From Rhizobiales bacterium Ga0077525 (GTDB taxonomy: Bacteria; Pseudomonadota; Alphaproteobacteria; Rhizobiales; Xanthobacteraceae), in NCBI GenBank assembly GCA_001464835.1, contig LNDS01000046.1:1-64000 (forward strand): 64,000 nt of DNA, in the 5' to 3' direction. Both the position numbers and the translations under genes were made by a program. Below, one piece after another: positions 9,879 through 17,411 of the stretch (within the stretch, counting starts at the first letter, position 1; each line of letters begins with the position of its first letter). The notes under the pieces are model-generated. The model was given only the letters and a program-made list of their open reading frames with translations. It did no database searches and had not been told where the DNA came from.

Positions 9879-11123
9879 ATGGTCCTTCGAACATCTCAGA
9901 TCGGACGTTTCTTCGGCGCGGCGGTTCTGCTCGCAGGCTTGTTCGCGGCAGGGCAGGCGATGGCGCAGGCGAATAAGCCGGCCTCGGGCCTCGCGGCGAA
10001 AAAAGACGGGCCGAAGAAGGACGAACTGCCGATCTCGGCGCCGCACGCCATCCTCATCGACGCCGAAAACGGCGGCGTGCTGTTCGAGCGCGATGCCGAC
10101 AAATTGATCTATCCGGCCAGCCTCGCCAAGCTGATGACGGCCGAATATGTCTTCAACGAATTGAAATCCGGCCGGCTCAATCCCAAGGACGAATTCCCGG
10201 TCAGCGAGAATGCCTGGCGCAAGGGCGGCGCGCCGTCCGGCGGCTCGACCATGTTCGCGGCGCTGCACAGCCGCATCAGCGTCGATGACCTCCTGCATGG
10301 CGTCATCATTCAATCGGGCAACGATGCCTGCATCGTGCTGGCCGAAGGCCTTGCCGGCAGCGAAGACGAATTCGCCGCCAAGATGACGCAGCGCGCGCGC
10401 ACGCTCGGCCTGACCAAATCGACTTTCGCGAATTCGAACGGCTTGCCCAACCCGCGGATGCAAGTGACGACGCGCGAGCTCGGCCTCCTGGCGCGGCACA
10501 TCATCGTCACCTATCCCGAGTATTATCCGATCTACGGCAAGCGCGAATTTCTCTGGAACAAGATCAAGCAGCCGAACCGCAATCCGCTGCTCGGCATGGA
10601 GATCGGCGCCGACGGCATGAAGACCGGTTTCACCAAGGAAGCCGGCTACGGACTGGTCGGCTCCGCCGTGCAGAACGGCTTGCGCCTGATCGTCGTCGTC
10701 AATGGCTTGAACAGCGCCAAGGAGCGCGCCGATGAGGCCAAGAAACTGCTCGAATGGGGCTTCAAGAGTTTCGAACGCCGCGTTGTGTTTGCCGAAGGCC
10801 AGATCATCGGCAGCGCCAAGGTCTATGGCGGCGCCGAGAGCAGCGTGCCGCTGGTCGCCGGGCGCGAAGTGCGTGTGATGATGCCCAAGGCCGGCGGCGA
10901 TCGCCTGATCGCGCGCGTCGTCTATACCGGGCCGGTGCCGGCGCCAGTCGCGCAAGGCGCGCCGATCGGCACGCTGAAAGTCTGGCGCAACGAAAACGTC
11001 ATTCTGCAAATGCCGCTGACCGCGGCCGAGAAGGTTGAGCGCGGCGGCCTCACCAGCCGCGCCTTCGACGCCGTGTCCGAACTGATGATCGGCCTGTTCC
11101 GCGCCGGCGCGCAGAAGCTGTGA
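9879..11123 (+). CDS. dacF: D-alanyl-D-alanine carboxypeptidase (peptidase S11)
   Basis: A 414-residue protein from ATG 9879. That start gives a clean signal peptide (IGRFFGAAVLLAGLFAAGQA, then AMA-QA cleavage); an in-frame GTG at 9831 would add 16 residues in front of it. The low-molecular-weight PBP motifs are present: SLAK with Ser81 and Lys84, Ser146-Gly147-Asn148, and Lys248-Thr-Gly. It trims terminal D-Ala from peptidoglycan stem peptides in the periplasm. A C-terminal PBP5-like beta domain is present. It is followed directly by tmk-holB. Confidence 0.92.
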   Translation: MVLRTSQIGRFFGAAVLLAGLFAAGQAMAQANKPASGLAAKKDGPKKDELPISAPHAILIDAENGGVLFERDADKLIYPASLAKLMTAEYVFNELKSGRLNPKDEFPVSENAWRKGGAPSGGSTMFAALHSRISVDDLLHGVIIQSGNDACIVLAEGLAGSEDEFAAKMTQRARTLGLTKSTFANSNGLPNPRMQVTTRELGLLARHIIVTYPEYYPIYGKREFLWNKIKQPNRNPLLGMEIGADGMKTGFTKEAGYGLVGSAVQNGLRLIVVVNGLNSAKERADEAKKLLEWGFKSFERRVVFAEGQIIGSAKVYGGAESSVPLVAGREVRVMMPKAGGDRLIARVVYTGPVPAPVAQGAPIGTLKVWRNENVILQMPLTAAEKVERGGLTSRAFDAVSELMIGLFRAGAQKL

Positions 11124-11128
11124 CGGGG

Positions 11129-11794
11129 ATGCGCGGCAAATTCATCACCTTCGAAGGCGGTGAGGGCTCCGGCAAATCGACTCACACCGCGGCGCTCGCC
11201 GAGCGCCTGCGCGCGCGCGGCATCGATTGCGTGTTGACGCGCGAACCCGGCGGCTCGGCCGGCGCCGAAATCATCCGCCACATTATTCTCTCCGGCATCG
11301 CCAAGCCGCTCGGCGTGGAAACCGAAACTATTCTGTTCGCGGCGGCGCGCGACGACCATGTCCGCGTCACTATCGAGCCGGCGCTCAATGCCGGCCAATG
11401 GGTCATTTGCGACCGCTTCATCGATTCGACGCGCGTCTATCAGGGCGCGCTCGGCAAGGTCGATATGAAGCTGATCCGCAGCCTCGAGCGCGTCACGGTC
11501 GGGCCCAATGTGCCCGATCTGACTTTCGTGCTCGACGTGCCGGCCAATGTCGGGCTGGCGCGCGCCAAGACGCGGCGCGGCGCGGCCGCAGCCGACCGCT
11601 TCGAGTCCGAGGCGGTCGAATTTCACGAAGACCTGCGCCGTGCCTTCCTGGTGTTGGCCGAACGCGAGCCGAAGCGCATCGTCGTTATCGACGGCCGCGC
11701 GCCGCGCGACGTGGTGGCGGAACGGATCTGGGCTACGGTCGAGGAACGGCTGCTCGGCGGCGCGGTCGCAGCCGCGGAGACCGTTGCGCCGTGA
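11129..11794 (+). CDS. tmk: Thymidylate kinase
   Basis: A 221-residue protein that phosphorylates dTMP to dTDP. The P-loop is FEGGEGSGKST (Lys16), and the substrate signature DRFIDSTRVYQG is present. I chose ATG 11129, giving MRGKFITFEGG; a GTG at 11120 overlapping the dacF stop is an alternative. Its stop overlaps the holB GTG (11791-11794). The tmk-holB pairing is a common bacterial arrangement. Confidence 0.95.
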   Translation: MRGKFITFEGGEGSGKSTHTAALAERLRARGIDCVLTREPGGSAGAEIIRHIILSGIAKPLGVETETILFAAARDDHVRVTIEPALNAGQWVICDRFIDSTRVYQGALGKVDMKLIRSLERVTVGPNVPDLTFVLDVPANVGLARAKTRRGAAAADRFESEAVEFHEDLRRAFLVLAEREPKRIVVIDGRAPRDVVAERIWATVEERLLGGAVAAAETVAP

Positions 11795-12825
11795 GTGACA
11801 AGACGCCAGAGCGCGACGTGTTGCTGCCACGCGAGACGAGCGTGCTCTATGGCCATGCCGAGGCCGAGCGCGTGCTGCTCGAGGCCTATCAAAGCACGCG
11901 CATGCCGCATGCCTGGCTGATCGGCGGTCCGCCCGGCATCGGCAAGGCGACTTTAGCCTACCGGCTGTCGCGCTTCGTGCTGGCGCATCCCGATCCAAAG
12001 GCTCTCGATGTACAGGCGGCGGCATCGCTGGCCGTCGCTGTGGATAACCCGGTGGCGCGGCGCATTGCCGCACAGGCGCAAGGCGACCTGCTGGTGCTCG
12101 AGCGCGTCATCAACGAGCAGACCGGCAAGCTCTATACCGTGATCCGCGTCGATGACGTGCGCCGCTCGGTGTCGTTCTTCGGTTCGACCGCCGGCGAGGG
12201 CGGCTGGCGCATTGCGATTGTCGATGCCGTCGATGACCTGCAACGCGAAGGCGCCAATGCTCTGCTGAAAGTTCTGGAAGAGCCGCCGGCGCGCACGCTG
12301 CTGCTTCTCATCAGTCACGCGCCGGGCCGCGAACTGCCGACCATTCGCTCGCGCTGCCGCCGCCTGCTGTTGCGGCCGCTCGATGAAGCCGACGTCACGC
12401 GCGCCGTCGTCACCGCGACCGGCCGCGATGCTGCGGAGCCCGACATCGCGCAGGCCGCCGCCGCGTCGGACGGCAGCGTCGGCCGCGCACTGCGCTTTCT
12501 CGATGGACCGGCTTTAGCGCTGCGGCAGCGTGTTTTCGACCTATTCGCGCAATTGCCGAACCCCGATCCACGCGCGCTGCATGCGCTCGGCGACGCGCTG
12601 TCCGGCAGCGAACCGCAAACGCTCGCGGCCTTCATCGACATGGTCAATGCCTGGCTGTCCGGCCGGCTCGATGCCGGCAAGCACGATGCTGTGCACATGG
12701 CGAAAGCGGCGCAGGCCTGGGAAAAGGTCAACCGCGCGGCGCGCGATGTCGAGGCTTACAATCTCGAGCGCAAGCCTCTGGTGTTTTCCGTTTTCGGATT
12801 GCTCGCCGAAGCGGCGCGGCGCTGA
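11791..12825 (+). CDS. holB: DNA polymerase III subunit delta'
   Basis: A 344-residue clamp-loader AAA+ subunit. It starts at GTG 11791 in a GTGA overlap with tmk. Walker A is GGPPGIGKAT (Lys52); the sensor region has NALLKVLEEPPARTLLLL followed by SRCRRL. Typical bacterial delta' proteins have a Cys4 zinc finger between Walker A and B, but here that segment lacks the cysteines, as in other Rhizobiales sequences I recall. Confidence 0.9.
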   Translation: MSDKTPERDVLLPRETSVLYGHAEAERVLLEAYQSTRMPHAWLIGGPPGIGKATLAYRLSRFVLAHPDPKALDVQAAASLAVAVDNPVARRIAAQAQGDLLVLERVINEQTGKLYTVIRVDDVRRSVSFFGSTAGEGGWRIAIVDAVDDLQREGANALLKVLEEPPARTLLLLISHAPGRELPTIRSRCRRLLLRPLDEADVTRAVVTATGRDAAEPDIAQAAAASDGSVGRALRFLDGPALALRQRVFDLFAQLPNPDPRALHALGDALSGSEPQTLAAFIDMVNAWLSGRLDAGKHDAVHMAKAAQAWEKVNRAARDVEAYNLERKPLVFSVFGLLAEAARR

Positions 12826-13111
12826 GCGCAACCTTTTCGCCGCAAAAACCGCCGGCGCGCAATCAGAGATAGAAGTGCGCGCGATTGATATATGAGTGCA
12901 GCGCTATTTCTAGTTGTTAATTCAGTTTATCATTCCACAAAAGCTTAAAATTGGGGATGGTCTGTATTGCACAGCGAAGAGATGCGTATAGTAGCTAAGC
13001 TACCGGATAGAGTCTGACGTTGTCGCGTATCAACCGACTTGCACCAGAGCGGGTTACTCGCATTCAGACCTTGGCGCCGTTTCGTGCAAGTCCACTTTCA
13101 AGGAGACGCAC
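12826..13111. other. Intergenic region, AT-rich, before the RHH gene
   Basis: These 286 bases hold no plausible gene. The segment around 12890-12960 is AT-rich compared with its flanks and may hold the promoter of the downstream gene. A perfect small dyad, GTAGCT-A-AGCTAC, lies at 12991-13003. AAGGAG stands 8 bases before the ATG at 13112. Confidence 0.5.
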
Positions 13112-13393
13112 ATGAAATCGCTTGTCGTCAAACGCTCAATCGTCATCGCCGGACACAAGACCAGCGTCAGTCTTGAAGACGCCTTCTGGTCCGAGTTGAA
13201 GGGTATCGCGGAGCAAAAGGATCAGACGCTGTCGGCCGTAGTTGGCGATATCGATACGCGCCGCCATCAGGGCAACCTGTCGTCGGCGATCCGGCTGTTC
13301 GTGCTCGACAATGCCCGCAACAAGGCGATGCAGCAGCAACCGGCGCGTTCGGGCACGAACCTGCCCGCTTCGGCGGCGGCGCTTTCCGCCTGA
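13112..13393 (+). CDS. Ribbon-helix-helix domain protein
   Basis: A 93-residue protein. The core RSIVIAGHKTSVSLEDAFW, then ELKGIAEQKDQTLSAVVGDI and SSAIRLFVLDNAR, matches the RHH_4-type ribbon-helix-helix family, with a beta strand from about residue 8 and two helices. Members are predicted DNA-binding proteins of unknown target. The ATG has an AAGGAG ribosome site 8 bases upstream. The last 20 residues are Ala/Gln-rich and probably disordered. It is convergent with eutBC. Confidence 0.8.
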   Translation: MKSLVVKRSIVIAGHKTSVSLEDAFWSELKGIAEQKDQTLSAVVGDIDTRRHQGNLSSAIRLFVLDNARNKAMQQQPARSGTNLPASAAALSA

Positions 13394-13419
13394 GGCGGCG
13401 AGGCGGGCGAAGCTGGCAG

Positions 13420-14196
13420 CTACCCGCCGCCGATCCGCAGCCTTTCGGAATCGTCCTTAAGACGAATTCCCGAAACGCCGCGCTTGCGCATGGCCTTCAG
13501 CAAATGGGCCAGCTTGAAAGCGGCATCGGCGTAACCGATGCCGGCCGGGCGAATGTTGGAGATGCAGTTGCGTTCGGCGTCGGATGTCTGCGCGTTCGGC
13601 CCAAAAGTCAGATAGACGCCCATGCTATCGGGCGCGCTCAGGCCCGGCCGTTCGCCGATGAGCATGACGGCGCATTGCGCGCCTAGCATCGTGGCGACAG
13701 CATCGCCGATGGCGACGCGGCCATGCTTAACGATGACGACCGGTGCAATGCGCAGGGCCTCCGCGCGCAAAAGCGCGAGCGCCTCGGTCAAGACCGGCGC
13801 GGCGTGGACCTCGACGGCGCGCGCCGATAATCCGTCGCTGACGACGAAGACGACATCATACGCGCCTGCGTGTGGCGCCAGCACCGCTGCGCCGGCGCCG
13901 GTCAACGCGCGGCCAAGGTCGGGGCGCATCAGATAAGTTTTTTTGTCGCCGGCGGCGCTCTCGACCGTCAGCACCGGCACGCCATGAACGGCGAATTCGG
14001 CAGCGAGACGCGGCGCATCGAGTTCGGCGTGCACGGCATCGCGCGCCTGTGCATGCGCCAGTTGAAAGGCGAGCAGGGGCGCGGTCGCCAGCGATGCGCC
14101 GCTGCGTTCCAGTCCAATGCGGGCCGCGGTCAGCCGCCGAAGTTCTGTCCACAGGTCGACATCGGGCGCGGCCGGAACGCCATCGTCTTTGCTCAT
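13420..14196 (-). CDS. eutC: Ethanolamine ammonia-lyase small subunit
   Basis: A 258-residue protein. EutC forms the adenosylcobalamin-dependent ethanolamine ammonia-lyase with EutB, converting ethanolamine to acetaldehyde and ammonia. Family features seen: TAARIGLERSGASLATAPLLAF, VFVVSDGLSARAV, and LIGERPGLSAPDSMGVYLTF followed by ERNCISNIRP. Its ATG overlaps the eutB stop (ATGA, 14193-14196). No eutA reactivase, transporter or microcompartment gene is nearby. Confidence 0.95.
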   Translation of the reverse strand: MSKDDGVPAAPDVDLWTELRRLTAARIGLERSGASLATAPLLAFQLAHAQARDAVHAELDAPRLAAEFAVHGVPVLTVESAAGDKKTYLMRPDLGRALTGAGAAVLAPHAGAYDVVFVVSDGLSARAVEVHAAPVLTEALALLRAEALRIAPVVIVKHGRVAIGDAVATMLGAQCAVMLIGERPGLSAPDSMGVYLTFGPNAQTSDAERNCISNIRPAGIGYADAAFKLAHLLKAMRKRGVSGIRLKDDSERLRIGGG

Positions 14197-15578
14197 GCGC
14201 GACCTGCCGGCAGCAGCGCCTTGAAATGCGGCGGCAGGACGCCCGGCCTGATACGGTCGGCCTTGTCCATGAGGCCCTGGCGCGACAGCCAGCTTTCGAA
14301 TTCCGGCGCCGGTTTGCGATGCAAAAGATCGCGCATGGCCAGCGCGTCGTGAAACGAGGTGCTCTGGTAGCCGAGCATGACGTCGTCGGCGCCCGGCACG
14401 CCCATGACAAAATTGACGCCGGCAGCGGTGAGCAAAGTCAGCAGCGCGTCGGCGTCGTCCTGATCGGCCTCGGCGTGATTGGTGTAGCAGACGTCGACGC
14501 CCATCGGCAGGCCCAGGAGCTTGCCGCAGAAATGATCCTCCAGTCCGGCGCGGGTGATCTGCTTGCCGTCGTAGAGATATTCCGGGCCGATGAAGCCGAC
14601 CACGCTGTTGACCAGCAATGGCCTGAACTTGCGTGCAACGGCGTAAGCGCGCGCTTCCAAGGTCTGCTGATCGACGCCGTGATGCGCGTTGGCCGACAGT
14701 GCCGAGCCCTGTCCGGTTTCGAAATATATGACGTTGTCGCCGATCGTGCCGCGCCTGAGCGACAGAGTCGCCTCATGCGCCTCAGTGAGCAGCGCCAGAT
14801 CGATGCCGAAACTTTTGTTGGCGGCCTGCGTGCCGGCGATGGACTGAAAGGTCAGGTCAACGGGTGAGCCCTGGCCGATCAGATCGAGCGTCGTGGTGAC
14901 ATGCGCCAGCACGCAGGTTTGGGTCGGGATATCGAGGCGCGCGCGGATGCCGTCGAGCATCGACAATAGCGCATGCGTGCGCTCGGGACTGTCGGTCGCC
15001 GGGTTGATGCCGATGACGGCATCACCCGCACCTAACAGCAGGCCATCGAGAATGCTGGCGGCGATGCCGCGCGCATCGTCGGTCGGATGGTTCGGTTGCA
15101 GGCGGACGGAGAGGCGGCCGGGCAGGCCGATCGTGTTACGGAAGCTTGTGACCACGGAGCATTTCGCCGCCATGACCATGAGGTCCTGCAAGCGGCTGAT
15201 CTTGGCGACGGCGGCGGCCATTTCCGGCGTTAGGCCGGGGGCGAGCGCAGTTAGAACCGGCGCGTCAGCCGTGTCGGCGAGGAGATAGTCGCGCAAACCG
15301 CCGACGGTCAAATGCGCGACCGGCGCGAAGGCCCTGGCGTCATGGCTGTCGATGATGAGGCGGGTGACTTCGTCTTGCTCGTAAGGCACCACGGTCTCGT
15401 TGAGGAACGTGGTGAGCGGCAGATCGGCCAGCGCGAATTGTGCCGCGATCCGCTCTTCGCCGCTGTCGGCGATCAGGCCGGCCAGCGCGTCGCCGCTGCG
15501 CGGCGGCGTCGCCCTGGCCAGCAAGGTCTTGAGGTCGGCGAAGACATAGCGGCGCGCGCCGACGGTCGCAGCATACAT
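14193..15578 (-). CDS. eutB: Ethanolamine ammonia-lyase large subunit
   Basis: A 461-residue TIM-barrel catalytic subunit. Family stretches seen include VPYEQDEVTRLIIDSHD, RNTIGLPGRLSVRLQPNHPT, GDAVIGINPATDS, YFETGQGSALSANAHHGVDQ and FIGPEYLYDGKQ. Length matches the family. It is translationally coupled to eutC. The 5' flank (15579-15678) is too short for a typical cobalamin riboswitch and none is recognised. The pair suggests ethanolamine use as a nitrogen source. Confidence 0.96.
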   Translation of the reverse strand: MYAATVGARRYVFADLKTLLARATPPRSGDALAGLIADSGEERIAAQFALADLPLTTFLNETVVPYEQDEVTRLIIDSHDARAFAPVAHLTVGGLRDYLLADTADAPVLTALAPGLTPEMAAAVAKISRLQDLMVMAAKCSVVTSFRNTIGLPGRLSVRLQPNHPTDDARGIAASILDGLLLGAGDAVIGINPATDSPERTHALLSMLDGIRARLDIPTQTCVLAHVTTTLDLIGQGSPVDLTFQSIAGTQAANKSFGIDLALLTEAHEATLSLRRGTIGDNVIYFETGQGSALSANAHHGVDQQTLEARAYAVARKFRPLLVNSVVGFIGPEYLYDGKQITRAGLEDHFCGKLLGLPMGVDVCYTNHAEADQDDADALLTLLTAAGVNFVMGVPGADDVMLGYQSTSFHDALAMRDLLHRKPAPEFESWLSRQGLMDKADRIRPGVLPPHFKALLPAGRA

Positions 15579-15678
15579 CGAAGGCCCCGATCACTCCCGG
15601 CAAGGGAGTCGGAAGTGACTATAGCGCAATGCGACCGGGGTATCGCTTGTTGTCGGGGCCTTTGAAGAAAGCGGGGGG

Positions 15679-16071
15679 CTAGTAGCCCCGCCGCCGTTCC
15701 TTCTTGGCCGCCTTGCGCGCGGCATAGCGCGCGTCGCGGGCAGCCTTCTGCTCGGCCAGTAGCGCCTGTTCGGCGGCTTCCTTTTCGGCGGCGATTAGGG
15801 CTTCGAGTTCCTCGGCCTCTTTCTTCGCTTTGAGCTGGCGCTCGGCTTCGGCTGCGGCCAGAACGGCGAGTTCGGCTTCGCGCACCTTGCGGGCGGCTTC
15901 GCGCTCGGCCATGCGGATGTCGCGAGCCTCAGCTATGGCGAGACGCTTGAGGCGCTGCTCTTCGAGGGTCGGATCCTGGGCGGCGGCTTTAAACTTCTCC
16001 AGCATCGCCTTTTTCACGGCGGCAGCATTGTTCCGACGCTCCAAAACGTCGGGGCTTCTAAAGTGGGACAA
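15679..16071 (-). CDS. Highly charged coiled-coil protein, DUF6481-like
   Basis: A 130-residue protein rich in Ala, Glu, Lys and Arg, predicted as one long helix, ending in a basic KKERRRGY tail. I place the start at TTG 16071 because CAGGAG stands six bases upstream and the protein then begins with the family-like SHFRSPDVLERRNNAA; an upstream extension has no ribosome site. The family has no established function; a nucleic-acid or ribosome contact is possible given the basic tail. Confidence 0.75.
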   Translation of the reverse strand: MSHFRSPDVLERRNNAAAVKKAMLEKFKAAAQDPTLEEQRLKRLAIAEARDIRMAEREAARKVREAELAVLAAAEAERQLKAKKEAEELEALIAAEKEAAEQALLAEQKAARDARYAARKAAKKERRRGY

Positions 16072-16275
16072 GTGATTCTCCTGAGGGGGGACAGTGCGGG
16101 CCTTATATGGCGCGCCGGAGCCCATTCTTCAACACCATTGGCGTCGAATTGCCGTCGAATTACCCGATTTAACCGGGTACCGCCGCGGCGCGGTGAATGC
16201 TCGGTTTCCGAGGAGCGTTGGATTTGCGGCGCGCCGCCCCGGCGTGCCCGGGGCGGCGGCCGAAAATGCGGAAGC

Positions 16276-17010
16276 CTAGATGTGCGCCTCCTCGAAGGCA
16301 TTCACCCACATGGCGCAGATGCCGGAGCGGACGATGTCGCCGCGGGTGAACTCGACCACCGGCACCGGCAGGTTCTGGCGGTCGATCATCTCGATAACGG
16401 TGCGTAGGCCGCTATCGCTGGGAAGGTCGCATTGGCTGATGTCGCCGTTGATGACCACGGTGCAGTCCTCGCCGATGCGGGTGAGGAAGGTCTTGATCTC
16501 GGCCGGCGTCGCGTTCTGCGCCTCGTCGAGCAGGACGAAGGCGTTTTTCCACGAGCGTCCGCGCATCACCTCGAACGGCACCAGTTCGATTGAGCCGTTC
16601 TTTAGGGCAATGTCGTAGGCCGCCTTGCCGATGCGCTCCTTGATCGCCTCGGCGACCGGGGCTGCCCAGGGCGCGAATTTGTCCTCAAGCGAGCCGGGGA
16701 AAAATCCGAGCGAACGGCCGCACGGCACGTTCGGGCGGGTGAGGATGATCTTGTCGATGCGGCGGTTGCGGAACAGGTCGGCGGCGTGGGTGGCGGCGAT
16801 CCAGGTCTTGCCGGTGCCGGCGGGGCCGAGCACGATCACCTGAGGGCTCTTGCGCAGCGCGTCGAGATAGTCGGCCTGGGTGGGATTGAGCGCTTTTATC
16901 GGCGGCAGCACCCTTTCGGTTTCGAACTTGGTGTGCTGAAAATTTATGATTTCGGCGGAACCGGACAAACGATCATTGCGGCGTCTCTTCTTGTTCAGGT
17001 TCTTACCCAA
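16276..17010 (-). CDS. phoH: PhoH-family ATPase
   Basis: A 244-residue protein with Walker A VLGPAGTGKT and Walker B FVLLDEAQNA, followed by the PhoH signature TRIGEDCTVVINGDISQCDL. I place the start at TTG 17010: AGAAGGAG lies upstream and the product begins GKNLNKKRRRNDR. A longer frame to 17118 has no such site. PhoH proteins are cytosolic nucleotide-binding proteins linked to RNA metabolism. This is a short PhoH-like type, distinct from the copy usually found with ybeY. It stands 204 bases upstream of the DUF6481-like gene on the same strand. Confidence 0.85.
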   Translation of the reverse strand: MGKNLNKKRRRNDRLSGSAEIINFQHTKFETERVLPPIKALNPTQADYLDALRKSPQVIVLGPAGTGKTWIAATHAADLFRNRRIDKIILTRPNVPCGRSLGFFPGSLEDKFAPWAAPVAEAIKERIGKAAYDIALKNGSIELVPFEVMRGRSWKNAFVLLDEAQNATPAEIKTFLTRIGEDCTVVINGDISQCDLPSDSGLRTVIEMIDRQNLPVPVVEFTRGDIVRSGICAMWVNAFEEAHI

Positions 17011-17411
17011 GGCCGACTCCTTCTGATGGACTGCAAGGGGAACAGGCAAACGCTCAAGGCCAGCACGCCAGTGGCGGCACCGCTGACGGCGCCATGAGAG
17101 ATGCATCGAACGTGCCAATTGGAATGCATCCGGGAGCGCTTTGGTCCCGCTTGACCCGGTTGACCTTATCGATCCGAAATCGACGAACCGCCATGGACAA
17201 AAGCTAGGCGATTCGCGTGACGGATTCCTGAAAATTATTGCGATGCGAGGGGAACTTCGCTGCGCCGTGTGGCCTGCCGGCAGGCTGATGGCCGGTTAAT
17301 AAATCCGGCAATCCACATAGGGATGGAATTTGATGGGTTTATTTTACGGCCTTTGTAACAAATTCCACTAACGCTGCGCGTTGCGCACGCGACGCACCTT
17401 GCCCGGGGCCA
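17011..17411. other. Intergenic region with dyads between divergent genes
   Basis: These 401 bases separate phoH from the diguanylate cyclase gene and hold no convincing ORF. Visible features: two ATGCATC copies near 17100-17130, a perfect 14-bp palindrome GCCTGCCGGCAGGC at 17272-17285, and a second stem GCCGG/CCGGC at 17291-17309. The region from 17290 to 17380 is AT-rich and probably contains the promoter for the gene at 17412. No known operator was recognised. Confidence 0.5.
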
